Below, piece after piece: positions 29,776-37,349 of a DNA stretch of 64,000 bases. The stretch is taken from positions 1,736,001 to 1,800,000 of the forward strand of contig NZ_AP024488.1 of NCBI RefSeq assembly GCF_021654575.1, read 5' to 3'. The translations under genes and the position numbers were made by a program. Source of the stretch: Desulfoluna limicola. GTDB lineage: Bacteria; Desulfobacterota; Desulfobacteria; Desulfobacterales; Desulfolunaceae. The notes under the pieces are model-generated. The model saw nothing but the letters and a program-made list of their open reading frames with translations. It was not told where the DNA came from and searched no databases. Position 1 is the stretch's first letter; every line of letters begins with the position of its first letter.

Positions 29776-30210
29776 TCGTAAAACCATATCAGCACGACAG
29801 CTTCGATTTGCAGTAATCCAAGAACCGGTGTTTAAAACACGTTCACCTACAATCGCCTCATATGACGCCTTGTTATCATGTTAAATCCAGACCTCAAGTC
29901 ACCCGCAGGGTTGGATCCTTAGGGAACGATGTACTCATGACTCCTGTCGGCTCGGTTCTCAGTAGCCATTTCATGCATCACATCTTGAAATTTACAGAGA
30001 CTACCCACCAACATGTGGTATATAGCCCTCGAAGGTATTGGTTCCCGGATAAGACACGTTAGGTATGTAAGAAAAAGCTCAACTCACACAAAGCAATGGT
30101 CTAAAAAACCTCCACCAAGAGGAAAAACGCCTGTAAATCCCAGATCCTAAGCATCGTGTATTTCTTCTCAAAGACATCCTTAAAAACCTCTCTTCTCATC
30201 GTGATAGCAC
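29776..30210 (+). other. Intergenic stretch before the porin promoter
   Basis: About 435 bp, less GC-rich than its surroundings. I see no gene, tRNA or known riboswitch pattern. Confidence 0.4.
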
Positions 30211-30239
30211 TTGACATTTAGATGACGGTTACATAACAT
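30211..30239 (+). promoter_or_regulatory. Probable sigma-70 promoter of the outer-membrane protein gene
   Basis: TTGACA (30211-30216), 17-nt spacer, TAACAT (30234-30239), 153 bp before the start codon. Confidence 0.6.
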
Positions 30240-30391
30240 CGTTTACACTGAATAACAGCTCCCTCAGTTGAGTCATTTGAGACATTACCCCTGACGGAAC
30301 CGGATTGTTGCCGCTTTGTCAGTGAACGTGGTTTAGCTTCTGAACATTGAGTCATGACCCGGTACCCATGTCACCCAAAGGAGACGAAAAC

Positions 30392-31936
30392 ATGAGACGA
30401 TGCCTGCTTTTCCTTTCCCTCGTTCTATCCATGCTCATTGCATCCCCGGCCCTTGCCCTGGACCTGGATGTGAGCGGCAGCCTTCAGTTTGAAGGTGTCT
30501 ACAACGAGAAAGCCACCTTACAAAAAAGCGACAGGCCAGACAGCTACAGGGAAATGCGGCTTCGAGTCCTCACCGAAGCCCAGGTAACGGACAAAATCAA
30601 ACTGATCGCCCGTTTTGACGCTCTGGACAAAGTTCTCAGTTCCAGGGATTCCGCGTTTGACAACAACGAAGACGACGACAACATCGACTTCGACCGTGCC
30701 TACGCCGAAATCATCACCCCCGTGGGCCTCCTCTCCATCGGCCGCATGCAGGGTGTTGTCTGGGGCACCAGCTGGTCCGACGACGAAACCGACACCGACC
30801 GAATTAAACTGGTCACGCCCATTCCCATCGGTACCAACAAACTTTACATCGGTGCGGTAGCCGAAAAAGTAGATGAGCTGGACAAAGGCGTCGAGGAATC
30901 AAACAAAGACAACAACAAGTACTACATTGGAGCCACCTACCAAACCCCAACATACAGAACAGGCCTTCTTACCGCTTTCTATCATTTCAACACCTTCCAG
31001 GACCCAGAGCAAAGGGTAAAGACCGCTAATTATACAGAAAAAGCAGCCACACTAACAGAAGCAACAAATAATGTCGCCGCCGCTACAGGAGTTCGGAATG
31101 TTGCCTACGGTGTTTACGGCCCAACTTCCCCTCAAGGGGTCGGTGCTCAAGCTGCATTGGATGCTGCTACAGCAGTGCAAGTAAGTGCAGATACCGCGAA
31201 TACTGCAGCGTTCACAGACCTCGCACTTTTACAACTAAATCAAGGCGTTACCACTCAAGCCAAGGTCTTCCTCCTTGCTCCCTACTTTGATGGCAAGTTC
31301 GGCCCCCTGGGCATCACCACCGAACTCGACTACGTATTCGGAGAATCCGAATACGACGCCAACAACACCACCCGTGATATCGCAGCCTATTCCTATTTTG
31401 CAGAGGCACGCTACGACATCGGTCCCGTAACGGCCGAGGCCGGCTATGCCTACACCATGGGCAAGGCCGATCTTGAAAGTGGGGACATTGAAAACATGGC
31501 TTACGTTGCCCCCGGAGCCGACTGGGCCAAAGCCTTCATCCTCACCGGTGATGAACATGGCATGAACTCTACTATGGGCGGAGGCCTCGGCAACCTCGTG
31601 GGCGATGGTTTTGCCGGGCATTATCGCGCAGCTCTTGATGGCTACAGCATGTTCTACTTGGGTGCAAACTATACCTGCCTGAACGACACCCTCACATTGG
31701 GGGCGCTCATCGCCACATCCAAGGCGGACGACACCCCAGCCGGCGTCGATGACGACCACGGCATCGAATACGACCTGACCCTCTCCTGGAAAATCTGGGA
31801 CAACCTTGTCTACTCCGGCGTTGCCGCTTACCTTCAGGCAGGCGACTACTGGAGTGAGCGTGCGAATGACCTCGGTTTGCCATCAGACGGTGAAGATACC
31901 TACGCCTTCTATCACAAACTGGAACTCTTCTTCTAG
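30392..31936 (+). CDS. Porin-like outer-membrane beta-barrel protein
   Basis: 514-aa secreted protein with a clear signal peptide (MRRCLLFLSL, cleavage after PALA). The mature part consists of alternating short strands and acidic loops (for example EDDDNIDFDRAYAEI) and ends in F, the usual barrel-insertion residue, which together indicate an outer-membrane channel. Residues about 209-290 form an Ala/Thr-rich stretch with more AT-rich codons than the rest. ATG 30392 follows GGAG at 9 nt. It has its own promoter and terminator. Substrate unknown. Confidence 0.78.
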   Translation: MRRCLLFLSLVLSMLIASPALALDLDVSGSLQFEGVYNEKATLQKSDRPDSYREMRLRVLTEAQVTDKIKLIARFDALDKVLSSRDSAFDNNEDDDNIDFDRAYAEIITPVGLLSIGRMQGVVWGTSWSDDETDTDRIKLVTPIPIGTNKLYIGAVAEKVDELDKGVEESNKDNNKYYIGATYQTPTYRTGLLTAFYHFNTFQDPEQRVKTANYTEKAATLTEATNNVAAATGVRNVAYGVYGPTSPQGVGAQAALDAATAVQVSADTANTAAFTDLALLQLNQGVTTQAKVFLLAPYFDGKFGPLGITTELDYVFGESEYDANNTTRDIAAYSYFAEARYDIGPVTAEAGYAYTMGKADLESGDIENMAYVAPGADWAKAFILTGDEHGMNSTMGGGLGNLVGDGFAGHYRAALDGYSMFYLGANYTCLNDTLTLGALIATSKADDTPAGVDDDHGIEYDLTLSWKIWDNLVYSGVAAYLQAGDYWSERANDLGLPSDGEDTYAFYHKLELFF

Positions 31937-32000
31937 CTTCCCCCTCCCTGACAGAGGCCACCTCCTCGGTTAAGTCTCTCCGGCCTTGACCAGCGGAATG

Positions 32001-32041
32001 AGGCTGGGAAATCCCTCCCCGGGATTTCCCAGCCTTTTTTA
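32001..32041 (+). terminator. Terminator of the porin gene
   Basis: GGCTGGGAAATCCC (32002-32015) pairs with GGGATTTCCCAGCC (32021-32034) around a short loop, followed by six T. Confidence 0.9.
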
Positions 32042-32644
32042 ATGCCCTTTGCCATTCTTAGAATATGTATTCTATTTTTGAAATGAAGTAGTCACAAACA
32101 GGATGAACATGGTATGGTTCCCAAACTCTTTTCTACAGGAATCCTGAAGTGATCGATGCCAAGATTATTTTGGGCTTTGATTATGAAGAGTGACCATGTA
32201 TAGAGCTTGACCGGAGTGGTGCTGCTTGAATCGAAGGGCATCAGGGACATTGGGTTCAAAGTCCGTGATGCCGCCCAGTGCTGTTTAATGATACAAACAA
32301 CCGTTAAAGTCCGACGGTTCACCTGGACAAATAAAGAGAGCACTCTTTGGGATGTCGTAAAAGCATCATCGGGGTCACGGTTAGGCGCAGTATCATTATT
32401 GGGGGCCTTGCCCCTTAGCAGCCGGATGCCGCTTTGCTTTAAGGAGGAATGATTCAACACCTGCAAATCAGTTTCATCTGCTGCCCCACGCCATTGGGCA
32501 CCAGGCATTGATAAATGACACAACAGGTTTTGGTTTGTTTTTTTAGCAGACTCCACGACCGCGTTCGCCCCGAAAAACGAGGCACTGGGATCAGATGCTG
32601 GGCGCGGAGCATGCTTTGTTAAAGGGTTTCGAGAGGTGGTTGCT
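32042..32644. other. Intergenic stretch before yhdT-panF
   Basis: About 600 bp. Open frames exist on both strands, but none has a ribosome site or recognisable protein, so I read it as non-coding or decayed. Confidence 0.4.
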
Positions 32645-32667
32645 GTGACGGACAATGCATCCGTCAC
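32645..32667. promoter_or_regulatory. Palindrome upstream of yhdT-panF
   Basis: Perfect 8-bp arms GTGACGGA (32645-32652) and TCCGTCAC (32660-32667) around a 7-nt centre, 38 bp before the yhdT start. Candidate operator or leader hairpin. Confidence 0.4.
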
Positions 32668-32705
32668 AATAAAATCTTGGGATTTTGGGAGGGGATTTTT
32701 TACAA

Positions 32706-32990
32706 ATGGAACGAAAAACAGACAGACGCTTTATTCAAGCCAACAAAGAGGCGATTATCGCTGTTGGCTTGAGCCTTGCTTACTTTATCTGGTGGTATGC
32801 CACAGCTTACGGGTATGGAGACGCACCAGTCTCTGAATACGCCTACATCCTTGGTTTTCCGGAATGGTTCTTTTACAGCTGCATTGCAGGGTTTGTATTA
32901 TTTGCCATCCTGGCCGCCCTGATGGTTCGCTTTCTCTTTAAAGAGGTCTCCCTTGCCAAAAGCGAAGAGAGCACAGGAGGTGACGCATGA
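32706..32990 (+). CDS. yhdT: YhdT family small membrane protein
   Basis: 94-aa protein with two hydrophobic segments (about 19-35 and 53-79), the layout of the YhdT family (DUF997), which is almost always encoded just before panF and is thought to assist it. ATG 32706 has GGAGG about 12 nt upstream; an in-frame TTG at 32685 lies at that site and is rejected. Its stop overlaps the panF start by 4 bp (ATGA). Confidence 0.85.
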   Translation: MERKTDRRFIQANKEAIIAVGLSLAYFIWWYATAYGYGDAPVSEYAYILGFPEWFFYSCIAGFVLFAILAALMVRFLFKEVSLAKSEESTGGDA

Positions 32991-34504
32991 CCCAGTCAGC
33001 CATCATCGTCCCTCTTATCGGTTACCTAATTCTGGTATATATTCTGGCCGCCTATGCCAACCGCATTCTCTCAAAAAGCGATAACTTCCTTGAGGAGTAC
33101 TTCATCGGCAGCCGGAACATGGGCGGCTTTGTACTGGCCATGACCCTTGTGGCCACCTACGCCAGCGCCAGCAGCTTTATCGGAGGGCCCGGCGTCGCCT
33201 ATAAAATGGGCCTTGGCTGGGTACTTCTCGCCATGATCCAACTGCCTGCGGCCTGGCTCTCCCTGAGCGTCCTCGGAAAAAAATACGCCATCATTGCAAG
33301 GCGCATCAACGCGGTCACCATCAACGACATCCTTCGCGCCCGATACAACAACAAGTGGGTGGTGATCTTCGGATCCCTTGCGCTGGTGATCTTCTTCATT
33401 GCCGCCATGGTGGCGCAATTTGTGGGGGGCGCCCGACTCTTTGAAGGGATGACCGGCCTGTCGTACAACACCGGGCTGATTATCTTTGCCTCCACCGTGG
33501 TGCTCTACACCACCATCGGCGGCTTCCGGGCCGTTGCCCTCACCGATGCCGTGCAAGGCGTGGTGATGATGATCGGCACCACCGCCCTTCTCTTCGGAGT
33601 CATCAAGGCTGGCGGTGGCATTCCAAACCTGATTGAATCCCTCCACGCAGTGGACCCGGCCCTTATCACGCCTGCAGGTCCCAACGGATTTTTAAGCAAA
33701 CCCTTTATTCTTTCATTCTGGGTGCTGGTCTGCTTCGGGGTCATCGGCATCCCCCACACCGCCGTGCGTTGCTTTGGGTACAAGGACAGCCGCGCCATGC
33801 ACCGGGCCATCATCGTAGGCACCTTTGTCCTGGGTTTTCTCATGCTCGGCATGCACCTGTGCGGTGCGTTCGGGCGCGTCATCGTTCCCGGCCTCACCGT
33901 GGGGGACAAGATCATGCCGGCCCTCACCCTCAAGGTCCTGCCTCCGGTCTTTGCCGGAATCTTCCTGGCAGGCCCCCTGGCCGCCATCATGAGCACCATC
34001 GACTCCCAACTCATCCTCGCTTCGGCCACCATCGTGAAAGACCTCTACATCAACTACGTCAAAAAAGAGGGCCACGAGCCATCCATCGAGCCGGACCAGA
34101 AGCAAGAAACACAGAGCGTCCAACGCTTAAGCTTCATCACCACGGCCATCCTGGGGCTCATCGTCTTCGGTGCGTCGTTCAACCCGCCGGATCTCATCGT
34201 CTGGCTCAACCTCTTTGCCTTTGGCGGCCTCCAGGCAGCCTTTCTCTGGCCCCTGATCCTGGGCCTCTACTGGAAACGAGCCAACGCATACGGCGCCATG
34301 GCCGCCATGGCCGTCGGGGTGGGCTCCTACTTCTATTTTGCCACCTTCATCAAGCGCGTGGCCGGCATGCACGTCATCGTACCGGTCCTCGCCATCACCC
34401 TCGGCGTCTTCGTGCTGGTAAGCTTGCTCACCCCCAAACCCGACGAGGCCACATTGGATCTCTTCTGGGGGACAGGAAAAAGCGTGCCTCCGGCGGCGAG
34501 GTGA
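32987..34504 (+). CDS. panF: Sodium/pantothenate symporter
   Basis: 505-aa inner-membrane sodium:solute symporter (SSS family) for pantothenate, a coenzyme A precursor. About 12-13 hydrophobic segments and the family sequence YFIGSRNMGGFVLAMTLVATY, split here as YFIGSRNMGG and FVLAMTLVATY. The adjacent yhdT supports PanF rather than another SSS transporter. The last seven codons (SVPPAAR) and the stop come from repeat E7, which begins at 34486, so the native C-terminus has been changed. A terminator at 34618 follows. Confidence 0.9.
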   Translation: MTQSAIIVPLIGYLILVYILAAYANRILSKSDNFLEEYFIGSRNMGGFVLAMTLVATYASASSFIGGPGVAYKMGLGWVLLAMIQLPAAWLSLSVLGKKYAIIARRINAVTINDILRARYNNKWVVIFGSLALVIFFIAAMVAQFVGGARLFEGMTGLSYNTGLIIFASTVVLYTTIGGFRAVALTDAVQGVVMMIGTTALLFGVIKAGGGIPNLIESLHAVDPALITPAGPNGFLSKPFILSFWVLVCFGVIGIPHTAVRCFGYKDSRAMHRAIIVGTFVLGFLMLGMHLCGAFGRVIVPGLTVGDKIMPALTLKVLPPVFAGIFLAGPLAAIMSTIDSQLILASATIVKDLYINYVKKEGHEPSIEPDQKQETQSVQRLSFITTAILGLIVFGASFNPPDLIVWLNLFAFGGLQAAFLWPLILGLYWKRANAYGAMAAMAVGVGSYFYFATFIKRVAGMHVIVPVLAITLGVFVLVSLLTPKPDEATLDLFWGTGKSVPPAAR

Positions 34505-34566
34505 GCCACCTCGAAAGCTGGAGGCGAATGCAATTGTCCCTCGTTTCTCGGGCCAATTGCATTCGC
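34486..34566 (+). repeat. Half-element E7 (type L1), overlapping the panF 3' end
   Basis: GCCTCCGGCGG (34486-34496), AGGTGAGCCACCT hairpin, GCGAATGCAATTG, a short CGTTTCTCG loop and CAATTGCATTCGC. The panF stop (34502-34504) is inside it. Confidence 0.85.
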
Positions 34567-34617
34567 AAACCGTAATCAAGGAATCTCACCTGACCGTAAG
34601 CATATGACCTAAACAAG

Positions 34618-34663
34618 AACGCCCCGTGAATACTCCTGAAGGAGTGCTCACGGGGCGTTTTTT
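34618..34663 (+). terminator. Terminator of yhdT-panF
   Basis: ACGCCCCGTGA (34619-34629) pairs with TCACGGGGCGT (34648-34658), inner ACTCCT/AGGAGT, then six T. Confidence 0.9.
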
Positions 34664-34674
34664 ATCGAATCAAA

Positions 34675-34828
34675 GCCTCCGGCGGCTCTGCCGGGGCCAA
34701 GCTTTTGAAAAGTTAGACAAACAGAACCCCTTCCCAATCAAAGGCGGATGTGACTTGGTCCGAGGAACGAGGGATGCGACCATTCGCAAACCTGGGGTGC
34801 AGGGGATCATCCCCTGCCCGCCGGAGGC
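34675..34828. repeat. Inverted-repeat-bounded element E8 (ends L2 and R3)
   Basis: Left end GCCTCCGGCGG (34675-34685) with an L2 module (CCAAGCTTTTGAAAAGTT). Right end R3: CATTCGCAAACCTGGGG, hairpin AGGGGATCATCCCCT and CCGCCGGAGGC ending at 34828, 10 bp before the stop codon of the dynamin-like gene. At 154 bp it is the shortest complete copy. Confidence 0.85.
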
Positions 34829-34838
34829 ATACGTTGCT

Positions 34839-37073
34839 TTACTCAATCATCATTTTGACCTGATCGACATTTCTGAAGACGCGGATCGCTTCTTTTTCCA
34901 TGGCGCCGAGGGCGTCGAGGACGGCTTCTTTGTCTTTGCCGGTTTCATCCACGCGCCGCGTGAGTTCGCCCAGTTCACCGATATAGTCATGGAACCCTTC
35001 GGCGTAGCGTTCAAAGAGTTGGTCGGCAAGGGCATCGGCCAGCTTGTAGAAATATTGAAACTTCAGGTTCTCTTTGTAGCTTCCCAGGTGTTGGCCAATG
35101 GCTTCCACCGCCTCTTTGCGGGTGCGGTTCATGCCATCGGCAAGGGCCTTGGCACACAGCTCGGCACGGCCCTTTTGCGGCTTGCTGAGAAAGCGTTTGA
35201 CCAGGTTCACGATGTTGTAGGCACCAAAACGCAACATCGCTTCGGCGCGCACCCTCAGGGAGTATTCCAAGACGGTGGAGACAGACGGGAAATGGATTCC
35301 GGAAACCTTTCGAGCCATCTCCATATCGATGTCGGGCAGATCGGGGGCCACGTCGTCACCGAGGAAGATGCCCAGCTCTTCCACGGCCAGCCGGTACTCC
35401 CCCAGGACATCATTGATCATCAGGCCATAGGGCGCGGTGATGTTGTTGAGATCGTCATTAAGGGCATCTTCCAGCTCCTTCGTGAGACCAATGATCCGAG
35501 GGTTGATCTGTTCAGACAGAAAACGGTCGATGTTCTGGCGGAAATCACGGTGCACGGCGCCCATGGCCCTGATAAAGGCATCGTCTTCTTCATCGTCCGT
35601 GCAGTATTTTTCATAGTCCGGGGCGTAGTTTTTGATGTGGGTCATGATATCCGTCACCAGCTGCCCCTTGGAATCGTCAAAGAAGCGGTCGACATTCCCT
35701 GAGATGTCCCCCTTCACCTTCTTGAGGGCGCCGTCCAGGGTGCTGCGGATCATGGTCTTGACATGCTCCATTTTCTCGAGGTGATGCGTCAGGCCGGAGA
35801 CAAGCCTTGAGGCGCTGTCACGATCCCGGGAGAGCATCTCCCTGTTCAGGGTGATCCACTGGTTCACCCCGCTTGCGATCATCATCTGCCGCTCGGCGTG
35901 GTTGTTCAGGGCGATAAAGTACTTCTGCAGGGTAAGCTTCTCTTCCAGGGCTGTCATAAAGCCATCCATGCCCGACACAGAGGCGCTGCTGAAGGCATCA
36001 TCCAGTCGCCACTGCTCAAGGCGCATGCGGTCCCGCTCGGAGAGGGTGGGTTCAAGAGAAGTAAAGAGCTGGTACAGGGCGGAGACGGTATGAACCTCCG
36101 GCTCGGGGATAAGCAAGGAGAGCTCTTCGGTGATCTTGGCAACGATGCTCTCCATGTTCTCCACCGAGTCATGCTCGGAGAAATCGCAGTTCACCACAAA
36201 GGTGGTGTTGTCGGAGATGCCCATCTCCCGGATCATGGTGAGAAACCGAATGTCTGCACGACGAAGACCGGTACGTGAGCTGATGACGTAAACGAGGAGG
36301 TCGGCGTAGACAAGGTAGTCCTGAATCATGGACAGGTGCAGAGGATTCGGGGAGTCGCTTCCCTGGCAATCGGCAATCTCCACCGAGGCATCCCAGGTGA
36401 CCGTATCGATGGTGAGGGAGACGTCCTTGAGGTAAACAGCCAGCACCTCGTCCCCGGAATAATCCCGGTGGGAGGAGAAGTCCTCCCCTTCAAAACGACG
36501 GATCACCGCATCAGGCCCGATGAGGCGTTCCATGCGTTGATACCCTTTTAGATAGGAGGTCAGAAGCACGGTGTGCACGTTCCGGGCATCTTCGGTGATA
36601 AGGAGGTCCCGGGAGAGGCTTTCTAAGACATGGGTGAGCTCAGCCCGGTGCCCCTCTTTCCGCAGGTCAAAGGGGGTCTCGCCGGTGGACAGTTCGATGC
36701 CTGGCAGCAATTCGGCGGCATGGGTAATCTCGCGATTGATTTCATCCCAGCTCTTGAAAGTGAGCTCCGAAGCAAGGGTCTCGCCATGGTGAATACGGGT
36801 GACGATGGAGGTGACCACGCCGGCCCCCCGTTTGAGGTAATCCCCCTTGAGCAGTGAGTTTACAAAGGTACTCTTCCCCGACTTGATGGGGCCCACCACG
36901 GCCACGCGAAAACTCTCATCTTCGATCTGGCGGTCTATCCCGTCAAGGGTCTTTCCCCATCGTTCAAAGGTTCCGGAAGGCAGGGGCATCGTTTTTCCCG
37001 CCTCGGCAAAAAGCGCCCTGAAATCGCGGCCAGCCTTGAGAATCTCCTCTTTCAACTCCTTGTATCGCTTCAT
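34839..37073 (-). CDS. Dynamin-like large GTPase
   Basis: 744-aa protein with a dynamin-type GTPase domain: P-loop GPIKSGKST (61-69), TSIV switch segment near 90, G3 DCQG near 234 and a G4 block VNCD near 291, where the usual lysine of N/TKxD is cysteine. The remaining about 400 residues are predicted mostly helical, like the stalk of bacterial dynamins, and end in a charged coiled-coil-like segment. A membrane- or DNA-associated remodelling role is an inference from the family. ATG 37073 has AAGGTG about 5 nt upstream. It stands alone between E8 and E9, with no second dynamin gene. Confidence 0.82.
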   Translation of the reverse strand: MKRYKELKEEILKAGRDFRALFAEAGKTMPLPSGTFERWGKTLDGIDRQIEDESFRVAVVGPIKSGKSTFVNSLLKGDYLKRGAGVVTSIVTRIHHGETLASELTFKSWDEINREITHAAELLPGIELSTGETPFDLRKEGHRAELTHVLESLSRDLLITEDARNVHTVLLTSYLKGYQRMERLIGPDAVIRRFEGEDFSSHRDYSGDEVLAVYLKDVSLTIDTVTWDASVEIADCQGSDSPNPLHLSMIQDYLVYADLLVYVISSRTGLRRADIRFLTMIREMGISDNTTFVVNCDFSEHDSVENMESIVAKITEELSLLIPEPEVHTVSALYQLFTSLEPTLSERDRMRLEQWRLDDAFSSASVSGMDGFMTALEEKLTLQKYFIALNNHAERQMMIASGVNQWITLNREMLSRDRDSASRLVSGLTHHLEKMEHVKTMIRSTLDGALKKVKGDISGNVDRFFDDSKGQLVTDIMTHIKNYAPDYEKYCTDDEEDDAFIRAMGAVHRDFRQNIDRFLSEQINPRIIGLTKELEDALNDDLNNITAPYGLMINDVLGEYRLAVEELGIFLGDDVAPDLPDIDMEMARKVSGIHFPSVSTVLEYSLRVRAEAMLRFGAYNIVNLVKRFLSKPQKGRAELCAKALADGMNRTRKEAVEAIGQHLGSYKENLKFQYFYKLADALADQLFERYAEGFHDYIGELGELTRRVDETGKDKEAVLDALGAMEKEAIRVFRNVDQVKMMIE

Positions 37074-37097
37074 ACTCACCTTACCTGCGTGATTATT

Positions 37098-37347
37098 GCC
37101 TCCGGCGGGTCGCTATTTTGAAAAAAAGCTCCGCAAAAAACTTTCCGGTTGCAGCCCCCTTATGGCTACTTGTATCTCAAAGCCATTGGAGGGGCTGCTT
37201 TTCATTTATAAGAGCTATGACAGCTTATACATTAATGACGCACGTTGCATGATGCCGCACGTGGTGCGAATGCGGACGCGATACGCCCTATCGTACAGCA
37301 GTCTGGCGCGCATTCGCAAACCTGGGGTCAAGGGGATCATCCCCTGG
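37098..37347. repeat. Element E9 (left end plus R3-like right end lacking its terminus)
   Basis: GCCTCCGGCGG (37098-37108) at the left. The R3 module (CATTCGCAAACCTGGGGT, AGGGGATCATCCCCT) at the right stops at about 37347, where the ligA-like stop codon (37350) begins, so the terminal CCGCCGGAGGC is missing. Inside, GCAGCCCC (37151-37158) and GGGGCTGC (37191-37198) form a long stem followed by TTTT. Confidence 0.7.
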
Positions 37348-37349
37348 TT

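Noticed and set aside
32092..32667. 191-codon minus-strand open frame in the porin-yhdT gap
   Set aside because: No ribosome site, no recognisable motif, and its start falls inside the palindrome at 32645-32667.
34626..35702. 358-codon plus-strand open frame opposite the dynamin-like gene
   Set aside because: Begins in a terminator and repeat E8, then runs antisense to a well-supported gene.
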